From contig CAZMOB010000006.1 of the NCBI GenBank assembly GCA_964567995.1, forward strand, positions 1 to 64,000: 64,000 nucleotides of DNA. The letters run 5' to 3'. Position numbers and translations under genes: made by a program. The stretch is from JAGOTP01 sp964567995 (GTDB lineage: Bacteria > Patescibacteriota > Patescibacteriia > 2-12-FULL-60-25). The notes beneath the pieces were generated by a model. The model ran no database searches and was not told the DNA's origin. It saw nothing but the letters and a program-made list of their open reading frames with translations. Of this stretch, positions 24,968 through 33,760 are shown piece after piece (positions within the stretch are counted from its first letter, which is position 1; the number at the start of each line of letters is the position of its first letter).

Positions 24968-25702
24968 TTATTTCTTCGCAACAAAGTCGAGCTTCAACGT
25001 CGTGTCCTGGTCAACGTTCGCCAAGAACGGAAGATTTGGAACGGTCACTCCGAAGTCTGGGTAGTGAACCTTGGTCTGGGCGCTCCCTTTAATTTCATCG
25101 TTCGAGACGAAGGTCGCCGTCCCATCAAAGGTCACTTCTTTCGTCACACCGGACACTTTGAGATCACCGGTCGCCTTGAAGGTGAATGGCTGACCGATCG
25201 TTGCTGAAGCAGGAGCTCCCGTCACACTCTTTGGCATGAACTCAATGAATTCGTTCGCGTCATTCTCCGTTTTCAAGATCATGCGACGAATGGCGTTGTT
25301 ACGCTGTTCGCTGTCTGTCACGAACGTGCGAGCGTTGATACGGATTGTATCGAATTCAGCCGTCGTTAAGTTAGCTGGATCGGCTTTCAATGCCCCCGAG
25401 ATCTGACTCGTGGTTCCCAACACCGTGATATGCGTGCCACGCAAGTCCTCTTCTAAGGAAAAAGACGCGGTCGATTCTGCCGGAACGATGTGATACCGAC
25501 CATCCGCCACTGGCTGAGTCATTGTGGTCCCAGAAGCCATCATCGCCCCCTCACCGTTGGCTCCAGATGGATTCATCATGCGACCCTCTTCCATCACCGT
25601 AGAAGGCGCTTTGGTCGGAGAGATTACATACGCATAGACCCCCGCACCACCCAACAAAATCACGATTGCCGCTGCAAGCGCATAGGACGCACCTTTAGAC
25701 AT
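24968..25702 (-). CDS. YceI-family protein
   Basis: 244 aa: an N-terminal membrane anchor (ALAAAIVILLGGAGVYAYV), a Met/Gly-rich linker, then the YceI lipocalin-like domain (YHIVPAESTASFSLEEDL, ADPANLTTAEFDTIRI, NAIRRMIL, FKATGDLKVSGVTKEVTF, ending TLKLDFVAKK). The fold binds isoprenoid-type hydrophobic ligands in other bacteria. Role here unknown; anchored at the outer face of the membrane. Confidence 0.85.
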   Translation of the reverse strand: MSKGASYALAAAIVILLGGAGVYAYVISPTKAPSTVMEEGRMMNPSGANGEGAMMASGTTMTQPVADGRYHIVPAESTASFSLEEDLRGTHITVLGTTSQISGALKADPANLTTAEFDTIRINARTFVTDSEQRNNAIRRMILKTENDANEFIEFMPKSVTGAPASATIGQPFTFKATGDLKVSGVTKEVTFDGTATFVSNDEIKGSAQTKVHYPDFGVTVPNLPFLANVDQDTTLKLDFVAKK

Positions 25703-25791
25703 AGAAAAACGGGTACAAAAAATAAGAGCGAAACACTGTCACGTCATCTATACGAGTAGAGCGACGGCTTTGGTGCAACTTCAGACGAAGA

Positions 25792-26520
25792 CTAGGAACC
25801 CAGCAAACCCGATAACGGTCCGCAATTCTTTTCGGCAGCTTCCATCGCCGCGTACAAACTTCCTTTGAGTGGCTGGAGTGATTCCCAAGTTTCTGGACTC
25901 TTCCAAAAGTTCAACTGGACAGTTCGTTCTGTAGAATTTTCAGAGATCGCTTTCACTTTACAGGTATTGAACGCCGACACGACCTCGGGCCAATCAACAA
26001 AGATGATTCCTGGTACTGGAGGAACGATCCCATCTGTTGGCGCATATGCGTGAAGTTTGCGAATCAACACATGCTCGTCCATTCGGATCCCTTCAATCGT
26101 GACACGCTTCTCACCGAAGGCAGCATCGTACGTCATACTCATTGCCATACAGGGCACGGCCCCATTCTCAGCGGCGCAGATTGTCAGCCAATCAAATACA
26201 ACCGGGATGGTTGTTGTCGCCTTATCTACGCCTACATACTCCAAAACCGCCTCACTCACGGTTGGATTAGCAGGCTTCGGGAAACGGAGCGTCCCGATTT
26301 GAACGAAGTCCGTCGGCAAAAACCGTTCTGCCGCTTCAGGCGAAGAAAATTGGTTGCCAAGCGTTATTGCCCCCTTTGTTCCATAAAGACGAAACATCTG
26401 TATACCATAGGCGAACAGAGCGGCTGTTCCCAAGATAACCAGAACTCCTAAGATCGAAAAAACGTAGACAATCGCGGGCACGGAAGATGATTTGCGCGGC
26501 GAGGAAGAGACAGGATCCAT
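25792..26520 (-). CDS. Membrane-anchored protein of unknown function
   Basis: 242 aa from the ATG at 26520 (another ATG two codons upstream). One N-terminal helix (AIVYVFSILGVLVILGTAALF) and a ~200-residue outside domain containing two cysteine pairs (CAAENGAVPC, CK...NC). No family recognised. Lies upstream of yceI on the same strand. Confidence 0.65.
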   Translation of the reverse strand: MDPVSSSPRKSSSVPAIVYVFSILGVLVILGTAALFAYGIQMFRLYGTKGAITLGNQFSSPEAAERFLPTDFVQIGTLRFPKPANPTVSEAVLEYVGVDKATTTIPVVFDWLTICAAENGAVPCMAMSMTYDAAFGEKRVTIEGIRMDEHVLIRKLHAYAPTDGIVPPVPGIIFVDWPEVVSAFNTCKVKAISENSTERTVQLNFWKSPETWESLQPLKGSLYAAMEAAEKNCGPLSGLLGS

Positions 26521-26554
26521 ATGCATTCAGTATACCAGAGCTCCTAAAACGACG

Positions 26555-26600
26555 AATGCCCGGACAGGGAGTTGGCAGTCGCCGACCCGTTCCGGGCATT
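26555..26600 (-). terminator. GC-rich hairpin after cassette ORF C
   Basis: AATGCCCGGA/TCCGGGCATT with inner complementarity, starting 6 bases after the stop; A/T ends on both sides. Confidence 0.75.
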
Positions 26601-26605
26601 TTCTC

Positions 26606-27010
26606 CTACGTACCATTTGCCTCAGGAGGAAGAGGACCCATCGGCGTCCGATCATGGTACGATCCATAATCCAGCCAATGACGCCCCTTCGCGCCCAAAC
26701 GGTAACCTTTCCCGCTCAGGCTCCCACGATCTACCCAGGCGGAATCGAGCATACCAGCCCCCTCCAAGATGGTCAGCCACTTTTCGAGGTGGCCCACCTC
26801 CGGGAAAAGAGTCTTGAGCAATTCATTCTTCGCCACCGCGTAGATCTCGGTAGGCAGATAGTAGGTTTTCTTCAGACTATCGCCCTCCAGCCACGCGACC
26901 GTCAGGAGAATCTGCGAGGTCCGTACCGGCATCAGTCGCTTGTACAGCCACACCTCCTGAACGAGCACTCCGATCCCCACCCCTACCAGAAAGACGACGA
27001 AATACAACAT
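26606..27010 (-). CDS. GC-rich cassette ORF C, membrane-anchored 134-aa protein
   Basis: One N-terminal helix (MLYFVVFLVGVGIGVLV) and a ~110-residue cytosolic or outer domain including LPTEIYAVAKNELLKTLFPE and WLTILEGAGML; the last part resembles a short winged-helix segment, not assigned. Start has a GGGAG Shine-Dalgarno. Same ORF-plus-hairpin form as the other GC-rich insertions. Confidence 0.6.
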   Translation of the reverse strand: MLYFVVFLVGVGIGVLVQEVWLYKRLMPVRTSQILLTVAWLEGDSLKKTYYLPTEIYAVAKNELLKTLFPEVGHLEKWLTILEGAGMLDSAWVDRGSLSGKGYRLGAKGRHWLDYGSYHDRTPMGPLPPEANGT

Positions 27011-27092
27011 CTCGAACTCCCATCGGTTTCCTCATGGACGAGCCCAAGAGGATGCTGGAGCCTAGCAAATGTCTGGAGGTCTGTCTAAAAGA

Positions 27093-27545
27093 CTAACTCA
27101 TCCGTAGCGTGTTTTTCTGAAAAATGAAATATCCAAGCCCTATAATCAAAGTTGGCATGAATGTAACAGCGATCAAAAAACTTCCGGCGAGCCATTGATT
27201 GGAAGGATACCTACCCCAGCCTGAACTGAGCAAGAAGAAGCCAATTTCTAACGTGATACTTACCACGGCGATGGTTAAGGCGAATAACCAGATCAGTTTC
27301 TTGGATGAGACTGGTCCAAAAAGGAGTTTTATCTGGCCTAGACACAGGATCCCTAGATAGCTTATTAAAAAACCGATCAACGCCAACCAAGATTGCTGGA
27401 AAGGGTTGAATATTCCCAGAGAGGAAGTCCAACGTAACAGAAAACCTATCAGAGCAAATAACCCACCTCCAATTCCAAAAGCCGCTAGACTTACCAGCAA
27501 CGCTTTTCCAAAGATTGTTGGAAGATGGGCCGATCGAGAATCCAT
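27093..27545 (-). CDS. Four-helix membrane protein, unknown
   Basis: 150 aa with four hydrophobic segments (LLVSLAAFGIGGGLFALIGF, LALIGFLISYLGILC, LIWLFALTIAVVSITLEIGF, SFLIAVTFMPTLIIGLGYF). AT-richer than the flanking cassette. Preceded by a DUF305 gene 9 bp away on the same strand, so perhaps cotranscribed. No family recognised. Confidence 0.6.
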   Translation of the reverse strand: MDSRSAHLPTIFGKALLVSLAAFGIGGGLFALIGFLLRWTSSLGIFNPFQQSWLALIGFLISYLGILCLGQIKLLFGPVSSKKLIWLFALTIAVVSITLEIGFFLLSSGWGRYPSNQWLAGSFLIAVTFMPTLIIGLGYFIFQKNTLRMS

Positions 27546-27554
27546 AAGAACCGT

Positions 27555-28004
27555 CTATTTCCCAAACCACTCACTCCGCCACGCCTGCATTTGTTGAATT
27601 TCTTTGGTCTGAGCCGTGACAATGTCATTCGCTAAGGCTTTGAGTTCCGGTCGGCTTGAACTCGTCAGCACCGCTTTCGCCATTTCGATCGCCCCCTGAT
27701 GATGAATGATCATTTCTTCTAGAAATGTTTCATCAAAGGCATCTCCGGTCTTGCCCTGGAGACCGGCCATCATACTATGCATCATACCAGCCATATCCAT
27801 CGTAGATGACGTATTGGCCATTGAAGAGGTGGCATTCGAGTTCGTCGTCTGATGCATGGAATGATCCATATCCGTCATGGTCTGATTGGAATTTGGTACG
27901 ACAACCGGAGCCATCACTGGCTGCTTGAAGCTTACTCGCCCGATCCCGAGACCGACCAATAACGCTACGACAGCAACAACGACTAGTTGAGTTGATTGAT
28001 TCAT
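27555..28004 (-). CDS. DUF305 protein (membrane-anchored, Met/His-rich)
   Basis: 149 aa from the ATG at 28004, just before the anchor (LVVVAVVALLVGLGIGRVSF). A Met/His-rich stretch (DMDHSMHQTT, MMHSMMAG) and the ferritin-like DUF305 core (EEMIIHHQGAIEMAKAVL, ALANDIVTAQTKEIQQMQAW) follow. Members are often near copper-handling genes, and the Met/His pattern suggests copper binding, but no copper gene is nearby. Confidence 0.85.
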   Translation of the reverse strand: MNQSTQLVVVAVVALLVGLGIGRVSFKQPVMAPVVVPNSNQTMTDMDHSMHQTTNSNATSSMANTSSTMDMAGMMHSMMAGLQGKTGDAFDETFLEEMIIHHQGAIEMAKAVLTSSSRPELKALANDIVTAQTKEIQQMQAWRSEWFGK

Positions 28005-28060
28005 ATGAAGAGAGTATCTCATAGACGACTCGATTCCGGAACCGCTACACTCTGAGGAGT

Positions 28061-28525
28061 ATGCCTGGCTCAAAAGGAGAATTTTCGTGGATCTTTTTTA
28101 TCCCAACCGTGATCCTGTTAGGACTCAGCGTATTTTTTCTTGTGAAAAATATCTGGGTCATGACGCACTTTCAACGCACGACAGGGAAAATTACAGACTT
28201 CGACTCAAGTACGATCAAAGGCGGTCAAACTGTGTATCAAACAAAGGTCGAATACCAAACGCCAGACGGGACAACGCATGAAGCCGGTTCTCTGACCCGT
28301 TCGAACTCCGTTTCTGCCAAGATCGGTGATCCGGTAACAATCTACTATAACTCAAAAAAACCCGAGGAAGCGCGGGTTCATACCTTCCGTGACACGTGGC
28401 TGCACATCTTGATTCTGGGAGGAATCGGCAGCCTCCTGTTCATTATTTGGTTTGGGATTTTGATGGGCCCGCCCTCAACCCCTACTCCGACCACACCGCC
28501 AACTCGTTCCCGCTTGGATCAGTAA
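28061..28525 (+). CDS. DUF3592 membrane protein
   Basis: 154 aa: helix, a small beta domain (TTGKITDFDSSTIKGGQ, KVEYQTPDGTTHEA, VTIYYNSKKPEEARV) and a second helix (ILILGGIGSLLFIIWFGIL), the DUF3592 layout. C-terminus Pro/Thr-rich. Function unknown. Its 3' end overlaps the convergent VOC gene by 44 bp. Confidence 0.8.
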   Translation: MPGSKGEFSWIFFIPTVILLGLSVFFLVKNIWVMTHFQRTTGKITDFDSSTIKGGQTVYQTKVEYQTPDGTTHEAGSLTRSNSVSAKIGDPVTIYYNSKKPEEARVHTFRDTWLHILILGGIGSLLFIIWFGILMGPPSTPTPTTPPTRSRLDQ

Positions 28526-28823
28526 ATTGAAAACGCCGTCCACCAGGGAAAGAGAAGATATCGCGTGTGATCACTCCCCCGTTCGCTTCGACCAACGTTT
28601 TTGTTTTTTCTAGCTGATTGGAATACATCACAACGAGCGGACTCTCCCCAATGGCTGAACTCGTTGAGAACCCACCTTCAGCCAAACCAGGATCTTTAAA
28701 AGACGCATAGTCTGGACCATAGTCCGTGAACTGCCAGCCGAACACCGTCGAGTAAAACATTTTGGTCGCTGCAAGATCGGTGGTTCCAAATTCGATGTAG
28801 GTGATTGAATGATGTGTATTCAT
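28482..28823 (-). CDS. VOC (glyoxalase-like) protein
   Basis: 113 aa, single betaalphabeta module pair: ITYIEFGTTDLAATKMFYSTVFGW and FPGGRRFQFTDPSGNELAVW are the VOC repeats with metal-site His/Glu candidates. Could bind or detoxify small molecules; substrate unknown. Confidence 0.85.
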   Translation of the reverse strand: MNTHHSITYIEFGTTDLAATKMFYSTVFGWQFTDYGPDYASFKDPGLAEGGFSTSSAIGESPLVVMYSNQLEKTKTLVEANGGVITRDIFSFPGGRRFQFTDPSGNELAVWSE

Positions 28824-28832
28824 AGATATTGA

Positions 28833-29078
28833 CTAAGGTATCACAAGCGCTTGTTTCTCGGCTCGGCTGAGGCGCTTGAGCGCCGCTTCTCGTTTACGCG
28901 CCGCTGACTCCGAAGCAACCATTTCTCGCCAGACACAGATAACGGGCAATCGTCCACGTGTGTATTTGGCACCTTGTCCGGCATTATGACAGGCCACGCG
29001 TTTTTCGACGTCAGTTGAAATACCTATATAAAAGGTGTCATCCGCACAACGTAAGAGATAAACCGACCAAGTAGACAT
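28833..29078 (-). CDS. GIY-YIG nuclease-domain protein (UPF0213/YhbQ-like)
   Basis: 81 aa: YLLRCADDTFYIGISTDVEKR carries the GIY-YIG signature (Y...YIG), with HNAGQGAKYTRGRLPV and the catalytic Glu near AARKREAALKR. Members of this small family are thought to act on DNA, role not known. Confidence 0.9.
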   Translation of the reverse strand: MSTWSVYLLRCADDTFYIGISTDVEKRVACHNAGQGAKYTRGRLPVICVWREMVASESAARKREAALKRLSRAEKQALVIP

Positions 29079-29133
29079 ACTTTATATGGTAGGGAATACA
29101 TTTAGATGAGTCGAGTATTTTCAAAAGCTGAAA

Positions 29134-29412
29134 TTATCTTGTATCTCTGAGCTGCTCTTTCAGTGGATCAAATGTGCTGAATTCAATTCCGTCTGAAGAG
29201 ACATTATCCAGGTTCAGTCGTCCACGCAGATGTGCCTCCTCGTGTTGAATGAGTCGCGCGTTGAATCCATCGAATTTCTCTGATCTCATCACACCGTCTG
29301 CATCCATCCATTCCATCACGATCCAATCCGGTCTCTCGACATCCGCCGCTAAAATGCCCGCACTCATGCATAGCTCTTTATAAAAATTCGTCGTATCTGA
29401 TTTTTGCGTAAT
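29134..29412 (-). pseudogene. Truncated peptide deformylase remnant
   Basis: The frame from 29412 down contains a recognisable deformylase C-terminal half: FYKELCMSAG (motif II, EGCLS-like) and FNARLIQHEEAHLRGRLNLD (motif III, HExxH). The motif I segment (GxGLAAxQ) is missing; a TAG at 29413-29415 ends the frame upstream and no remnant of the N-terminal ~85 residues is visible. If translated from the ATG at 29365-29367 the product (77 aa) would lack the catalytic cysteine's context. A functional def must be elsewhere. Confidence 0.65.
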
Positions 29413-29543
29413 CTAATGATGTCGGACAGCTTCAATCTTTGTCTTATTTCTTTGGACATAGGCTTGTTACTCAAGATACCACTCACGAAATGCATAATAA
29501 AACTGACCTAGTCGTGCAGAGAGTGTTCTGATAACGTCCGCTT

Positions 29544-30143
29544 ATGAAGCAGCAAATTTTTGTCATTCACGGCGGAAACGCTTCCCCTACCTATGAAGAA
29601 TACTTGGAGTATTTACGTAACAAACAGGTAACCCTCGAAGGGCTCGCTTCAAAGGATTGGAAGCATTTTTTACAGCAAGAACTGGGAGACACGTATGCGG
29701 TATGGCAGCCTACGATGCCCAATCGGCAGTACGCACGATATCTGGAATGGAAAATTTGGTTTGAAAAGTACGCTCCCTTCTTAAATGATGGCGTGATTCT
29801 CATCGGTCATTCGTTAGGCGGAATCTTTCTTGCAAAATATCTTTCAGAAGAACTCTTTCCTAAAAAGATTCGGGCAACGCTGCTTGTCGCAGCCCCTTAT
29901 AATCGTGGCGCAGAACCCATGGCCGACTTCTTACTACCAGAGTCTCTGGCAAGGATGGAACAGCAGGCTGGTGAACTATGCTTCTATCACAGCCAAGATG
30001 ATCCGATCGTGCCCTTCCTACATGTTGAAGACTATCGTCGAGCGTTGCCCACAGCAAACGTACTCTCTTTCAAAGATCGAGGGCATTTTATTGACGAGGC
30101 GTTTCCTGAAATAACGGAGAAGATGCGGAGTTTAACGTTATAA
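29544..30143 (+). CDS. Alpha/beta hydrolase (RBBP9/YdeN-like serine hydrolase)
   Basis: 199 aa. FVIHGGN at the start (oxyanion loop), the nucleophile elbow LIGHSLGGIF, Asp near DDPIVP (SQDDPIV) and His at DRGHFID, which together make the triad. The family includes cytosolic serine hydrolases of unknown substrate. Confidence 0.85.
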   Translation: MKQQIFVIHGGNASPTYEEYLEYLRNKQVTLEGLASKDWKHFLQQELGDTYAVWQPTMPNRQYARYLEWKIWFEKYAPFLNDGVILIGHSLGGIFLAKYLSEELFPKKIRATLLVAAPYNRGAEPMADFLLPESLARMEQQAGELCFYHSQDDPIVPFLHVEDYRRALPTANVLSFKDRGHFIDEAFPEITEKMRSLTL

Positions 30144-30177
30144 TACAACCGACCCATGTGGGTCGGTTGTATTATAA
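30138..30177 (+). terminator. Strong terminator after the hydrolase
   Basis: TTATAATACAACCGACCC-ATGT-GGGTCGGTTGTATTATAA, perfect 18-bp stem. Confidence 0.9.
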
Positions 30178-30242
30178 CAAGGGATACGAGGCACCATTCG
30201 AAGTTACTCAGGGATTCGCTTATCAGATTTAAACTAACCTTC

Positions 30243-30539
30243 TTAGTGTAAAGGCTTCTTCTTTTCTTGTCGGTACAAAAGCCAGAATAGACTACTAATG
30301 ATCCCACAAACTACAAAAGAATATATAAACACCTTTAAACTAAGAGATGAGTCTAAGGCACTTACTAGAATAATAGGGAAGAAGAAAATCCATGGAAGGA
30401 CTATTCCGTATTGGTAACTTGCTCGAGATCGAACGCTGGAAAAAGGCAGCTTGAAAGCAAGGAAAACAAATAATGCGATTAATATGAGCGCAGATATAAT
30501 AGGATTCCTCAAAATGAGATCTTGCATAATTCTAATCAC
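30243..30539 (-). CDS. Small three-helix membrane protein, unknown
   Basis: 98 aa (94 from the second Met at 30527). Three hydrophobic segments (ALILIALFVFLAFKL, IVLPWIFFFPIILVSAL, VFIYSFVVCGIISSLFWLL). No family recognised; AT-rich relative to the surroundings. Confidence 0.5.
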   Translation of the reverse strand: MIRIMQDLILRNPIISALILIALFVFLAFKLPFSSVRSRASYQYGIVLPWIFFFPIILVSALDSSLSLKVFIYSFVVCGIISSLFWLLYRQEKKKPLH

Positions 30540-30607
30540 TATAGTCGAAGTTTGAGCTTTTACAAATTATAGATAGCTTCGTTTTGATTTCCCTTTTCCT
30601 TTCAAAC

Positions 30608-30637
30608 AAAAAATCCGCTCAACTGAACGGATTTTTT
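30608..30637 (-). terminator. Terminator of tRNA-Ser
   Basis: AAAAAATCCG/CGGATTTTTT stem directly 3' of the tRNA. Confidence 0.85.
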
Positions 30638-30639
30638 GA

Positions 30640-30730
30640 TGGCGGAGAGGGAGGGATTCGAACCCTCGATACCCTTGTGGGGTATACCGGATTTCGAGTC
30701 CGGCTCATTCGACCACTCTGACACCTCTCC
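30640..30730 (-). tRNA. tRNA-Ser (anticodon CGA)
   Basis: Class II tRNA with long variable arm; acceptor GGAGAGG/CCTCTCC, anticodon stem CCGGA/TCCGG around CTCGAAA (anticodon CGA), T-loop GTTCGAATC, encoded CCA end. Confidence 0.95.
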
Positions 30731-30910
30731 GTGCTCGGCTTATGGCACTGACCACCCGTTCACCTGGTTGCTACCAGGTTCACTTGGGTCTGCGCCATGC
30801 CTGCGCTTTGCTTCGCAAGACAGACAAGAAACCGTATATAACCAACAAATAAGAAACAATTGCGCCACCGCATCCTAATTGATTGCCGACGAGTCAGCAA
30901 GCAGTTAGGA

Positions 30911-30946
30911 CGGCCTGGCGTTCGTGGAGGAACGAACCCGAGGCCG
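30911..30946 (-). terminator. GC-rich hairpin after cassette D
   Basis: CGGCCT/AGGCCG outer and GTTCGT/ACGAAC inner stem, ~45 bases after the TAG at 30991-30993. No proper T run follows. Confidence 0.55.
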
Positions 30947-30990
30947 TGGAGCAAGAAAAACGTGCAAGAAAAAGGCCGACCCTACGGGGA

Positions 30991-31923
30991 CTAGGTGCGG
31001 GCCTTATCGAGCTCGCGAGCGAAGCGGCTCTGCATGATGCGGTGCAGATTGAGCAAGCCGTAGCAGACGGAGAGTGACGGGAGGCGAGGATCACCCACTC
31101 CTTCGCTTCCAAAACTATTGACGACACGCCTGAGGAGCTCTTCGTTGGCATCGAGGCGCTGCTGAACCGCCGAACCGGACTGGGTAATACCTCAGAAAGC
31201 ACATGCATCGGTAAACGCGATCACCGAACCACACAGGAACTTGCGCAGAGCGTCGCACTTCGCGATGGCGTTGATCGCGAGTACCTCCTGCGCCGAGATG
31301 TCGGACACAGGAACGGAAACAGGGACAGGACTCTTGGGTGCTACGGGCGTGGCCTTTGGTTCATCGCCACACTTACGAGCATCGTGTCCAGCGTGGCCAC
31401 AGATGGAACAGTGGCGAGTCCTACGTTTCAGAAGTTCACCTCCAGCAGTAACAGGATGTTTGACGACCGCCGGTTTCGGAGCACTGTCAGGAACAGCGTC
31501 TTCAAAGCTACGAATAGGATCATCACCAGAGCAGACAGGAAGCAGGTCAAGAGACTTCTGGAGTCCGATGGCCACAGAACGGCCCAGACGAGTAGTGCGG
31601 AGTATCCGAGGCTGATCCGTCCGTTCGAGCCAACGGTAGTTCTTGCCACACAGCCCGTCGTCCCCGGCGAGCTTGGCAACCACCTTGTTCGAGTCCGGGT
31701 GCTTGTTCCGATATCCACGAAGGCAGAACGTATCGGGATAGGTCAGCCAACAAGCGACGACCAAATCGTCGGTCGAGAAGGGGTCCGTCTCCCGGCTGAG
31801 AGCCACAGCCACCAGCAAAATCATCTGGCGGATGGTCAGATCATCCGTCGTGAGAACCCCCGTACCGGCGGTCTCATCGGCTCCGCGCTCTGCATCAACT
31901 CCACACGTCATCTTCTTGGCCAT
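30991..31923 (-). CDS. GC-rich cassette ORF D: zinc-knuckle protein with an in-frame TGA
   Basis: Starts at 31923 with a consensus GGAGG Shine-Dalgarno. The 243-aa part up to TGA (31192-31194) has a CCHC knuckle near residue 175 (CSICGHAGHDARKC), a Pro/Val-rich linker and a C-terminal helix. The same frame stays open for 66 further codons to a TAG at 30991, reading as an amphipathic helical segment (QQRLDANEELLRRVV, LLNLHRIMQSRF). Options: nonsense mutation, readthrough or recoding, or a short coupled second gene without ATG. The knuckle could bind nucleic acid. The alternative frame 30894-31208 is Ser/Cys-rich and shadow-like. Confidence 0.55.
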
Positions 31924-31948
31924 GAAATCACCTCCGGGACATGCCCAT

Positions 31949-31972
31949 AAAAAACGCTGGCGAAATTGCCAG
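31949..31972 (-). terminator. Terminator of the O-antigen-ligase-like gene
   Basis: CTGGC/GCCAG stem followed on the minus strand by CGTTTTTT, ~30 bases before the cassette D start, so cassette D lacks read-through unless it is leaky. Confidence 0.7.
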
Positions 31973-32000
31973 TAGCCCTAGTTAATCAATTTGGAATATA

Positions 32001-33254
32001 TTATGCAAGTTTGCGCACGTTCGGCTTGGCGGTGATCACCAACCAGATAAAGATCCAAAATAAGAGCGCCAGATCATTTTTGAAATACGGGACATCAACT
32101 AAACCATGCACGAGAATCGCCAGGAGAGGCGCGAGTAAAACGAGAACTGATAGATAGCTCCTGGAAGACGCCTGCGACTTCTCAACGACCGTTCGCAATG
32201 TCGTCTTGATCCACGTCACAACAATGCCGATAAACGCAAACACTCCCAAAAGTCCTGTCTCCGTCCAAAAATTAAAGAGAATCGTATGCGGATATTGAAA
32301 GATCTCGATGAACCGTGCTTTGTGATACTCATCAAATACTTTCGGATACCCACCGAACCCCGCACCCAAAAACCAGCGGTCCTTAAGCATCGCCCAGCTT
32401 TCGCGCCAGATAAAGAGCCGCACTTTGCCGGACCAACCTTGGAACGTCGCTTCTTTGATTAACGCCTCACGAACGGATGGAGCCACGAACAGTCCGACAC
32501 CTCCCAGAATTACTCCGGCGAGAACAAGATATCTTCCCCAACGAAGCCCCAACAACGATAACGTCACGACGAAGCCTAGCGCGAGCATTCCACCATCACT
32601 CTTTGCCGCGACTAAGGCGAACACGCTCAACAGCAGTGTAGCGATCGGCAAGATTCGTTCTTTCCAAGATGTTCGTTCTTCAAACTGTTTCGCTAAACGT
32701 GCGGCGACCAAGGCCGCGATCGGCGTCACGAACAGAGCGACCGCATTCGGAAAACCAAACGGTCCGACCGCGCGACGACCAGCCGCGATCGAAATATTCC
32801 ACGGATGTGGGATCCCCCAGTTCCCAAAAAATCCGATCAGCGCCCAGACCGAAACGACGCTCACGGCGGCCATCATCCCGTGCTCCATGCGTTTGCGATC
32901 TCCCGGTTGGTCCAACAGGGCGCACAAACTAATGAGTACAAGGAGTGGTTCGAGAACGTACGCGCGCCAGAGTCCGAGGCCAGTCCAGAGAGAAGGAGCG
33001 ATAAAGACCGCGATCAGCGTCGTTATAATCCATGCAACCAATGGCCAACGCCAGGCTCGCAGCAGCTGATGGGCGCGGGCGAGACCTGTTCGCTTCGTCA
33101 CGAGAATAGTTCCAACCACGAAGACGCCAATCAGCACTTCCAGTAGGGTCGACGGTAAGCCTGCAACCCGAAAGCGAACAAGATAGGTGATCGATAAAAG
33201 GGGTAGCGCAAACGCGAACCAGCGTAGCAGTGAGCGAACAGACAGAGAACTCAT
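32001..33254 (-). CDS. O-antigen ligase/polymerase-like membrane protein
   Basis: 417 aa from the ATG at 33254; the extension to 33338 is unlikely. About 10-11 membrane helices. The Wzy_C/O-antigen ligase signature sits before a long outer loop: FLGAGFGGYPKVFDEYHKARF, then IFQYPHTILFNFWTETG, where the conserved H and E/N are characteristic. It would join a glycan chain to a lipid or protein acceptor at the outer face of the cytoplasmic membrane. No glycosyltransferases are adjacent. Confidence 0.8.
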   Translation of the reverse strand: MSSLSVRSLLRWFAFALPLLSITYLVRFRVAGLPSTLLEVLIGVFVVGTILVTKRTGLARAHQLLRAWRWPLVAWIITTLIAVFIAPSLWTGLGLWRAYVLEPLLVLISLCALLDQPGDRKRMEHGMMAAVSVVSVWALIGFFGNWGIPHPWNISIAAGRRAVGPFGFPNAVALFVTPIAALVAARLAKQFEERTSWKERILPIATLLLSVFALVAAKSDGGMLALGFVVTLSLLGLRWGRYLVLAGVILGGVGLFVAPSVREALIKEATFQGWSGKVRLFIWRESWAMLKDRWFLGAGFGGYPKVFDEYHKARFIEIFQYPHTILFNFWTETGLLGVFAFIGIVVTWIKTTLRTVVEKSQASSRSYLSVLVLLAPLLAILVHGLVDVPYFKNDLALLFWIFIWLVITAKPNVRKLA

Positions 33255-33331
33255 AGTCGCTTTCAGCCTACCACGCGCAAGGCCGCATTCGCCAAATTCC
33301 TGGCAACACTTTAGGATGGATGGAATCTCGT

Positions 33332-33760
33332 ATGTCATTCAGTCGCCAGCCACACCAAGGATCCTCCGGTACCCAGCGCCGGTCGTTTGGGCATGGTCGT
33401 GGACCAACTCCGCCGGCCGCGCGTTTTCCAGCGAAACCCTACTATCCGCCAAGCGGACCGACAACTCCCGTGCCTCCGCCCCGACGCAAACCTCTGCCCG
33501 AAGGTTTGATTGAAAAACTCTGTTACGAAAACGACACGCTCAAACCAAAACCGGATTGTCGCGCCGTCCTCATCGACTATTGCATCCTCGAAGATGACTT
33601 CGACATCGATGAAGCCGAAGACGCCGTCGACAAGGCCTTGCGTGAACGCAATCTCTGGAACGAACCACGCTTAGAAGATATCCTTTACGGCAATGACGAA
33701 GACGCGAGCGCTCCTTCCGCTGATCCGCAAGTTCCTGAAATTGGAAACCTTGGCGCATGA
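33332..33760 (+). CDS. Unknown protein with disordered N-terminus
   Basis: 142 aa from the ATG at 33332 (the ATG at 33320 adds 4 residues). First ~60 residues are low-complexity Pro/Arg/Ser/Gly; the rest is acidic and helical (LIEKLCYENDTLKPKPDC, DDFDIDEAEDAVDKAL). No family recognised. The ferritin-like ORF starts inside its 3' end. Confidence 0.5.
   Translation: MSFSRQPHQGSSGTQRRSFGHGRGPTPPAARFPAKPYYPPSGPTTPVPPPRRKPLPEGLIEKLCYENDTLKPKPDCRAVLIDYCILEDDFDIDEAEDAVDKALRERNLWNEPRLEDILYGNDEDASAPSADPQVPEIGNLGA

Noticed and set aside
30894..31208. 104-aa minus ORF in an alternative frame downstream of the TGA
   Set aside because: Ser/Cys/Ala-rich composition typical of a shadow frame; the in-frame continuation of the zinc-knuckle protein reads better.
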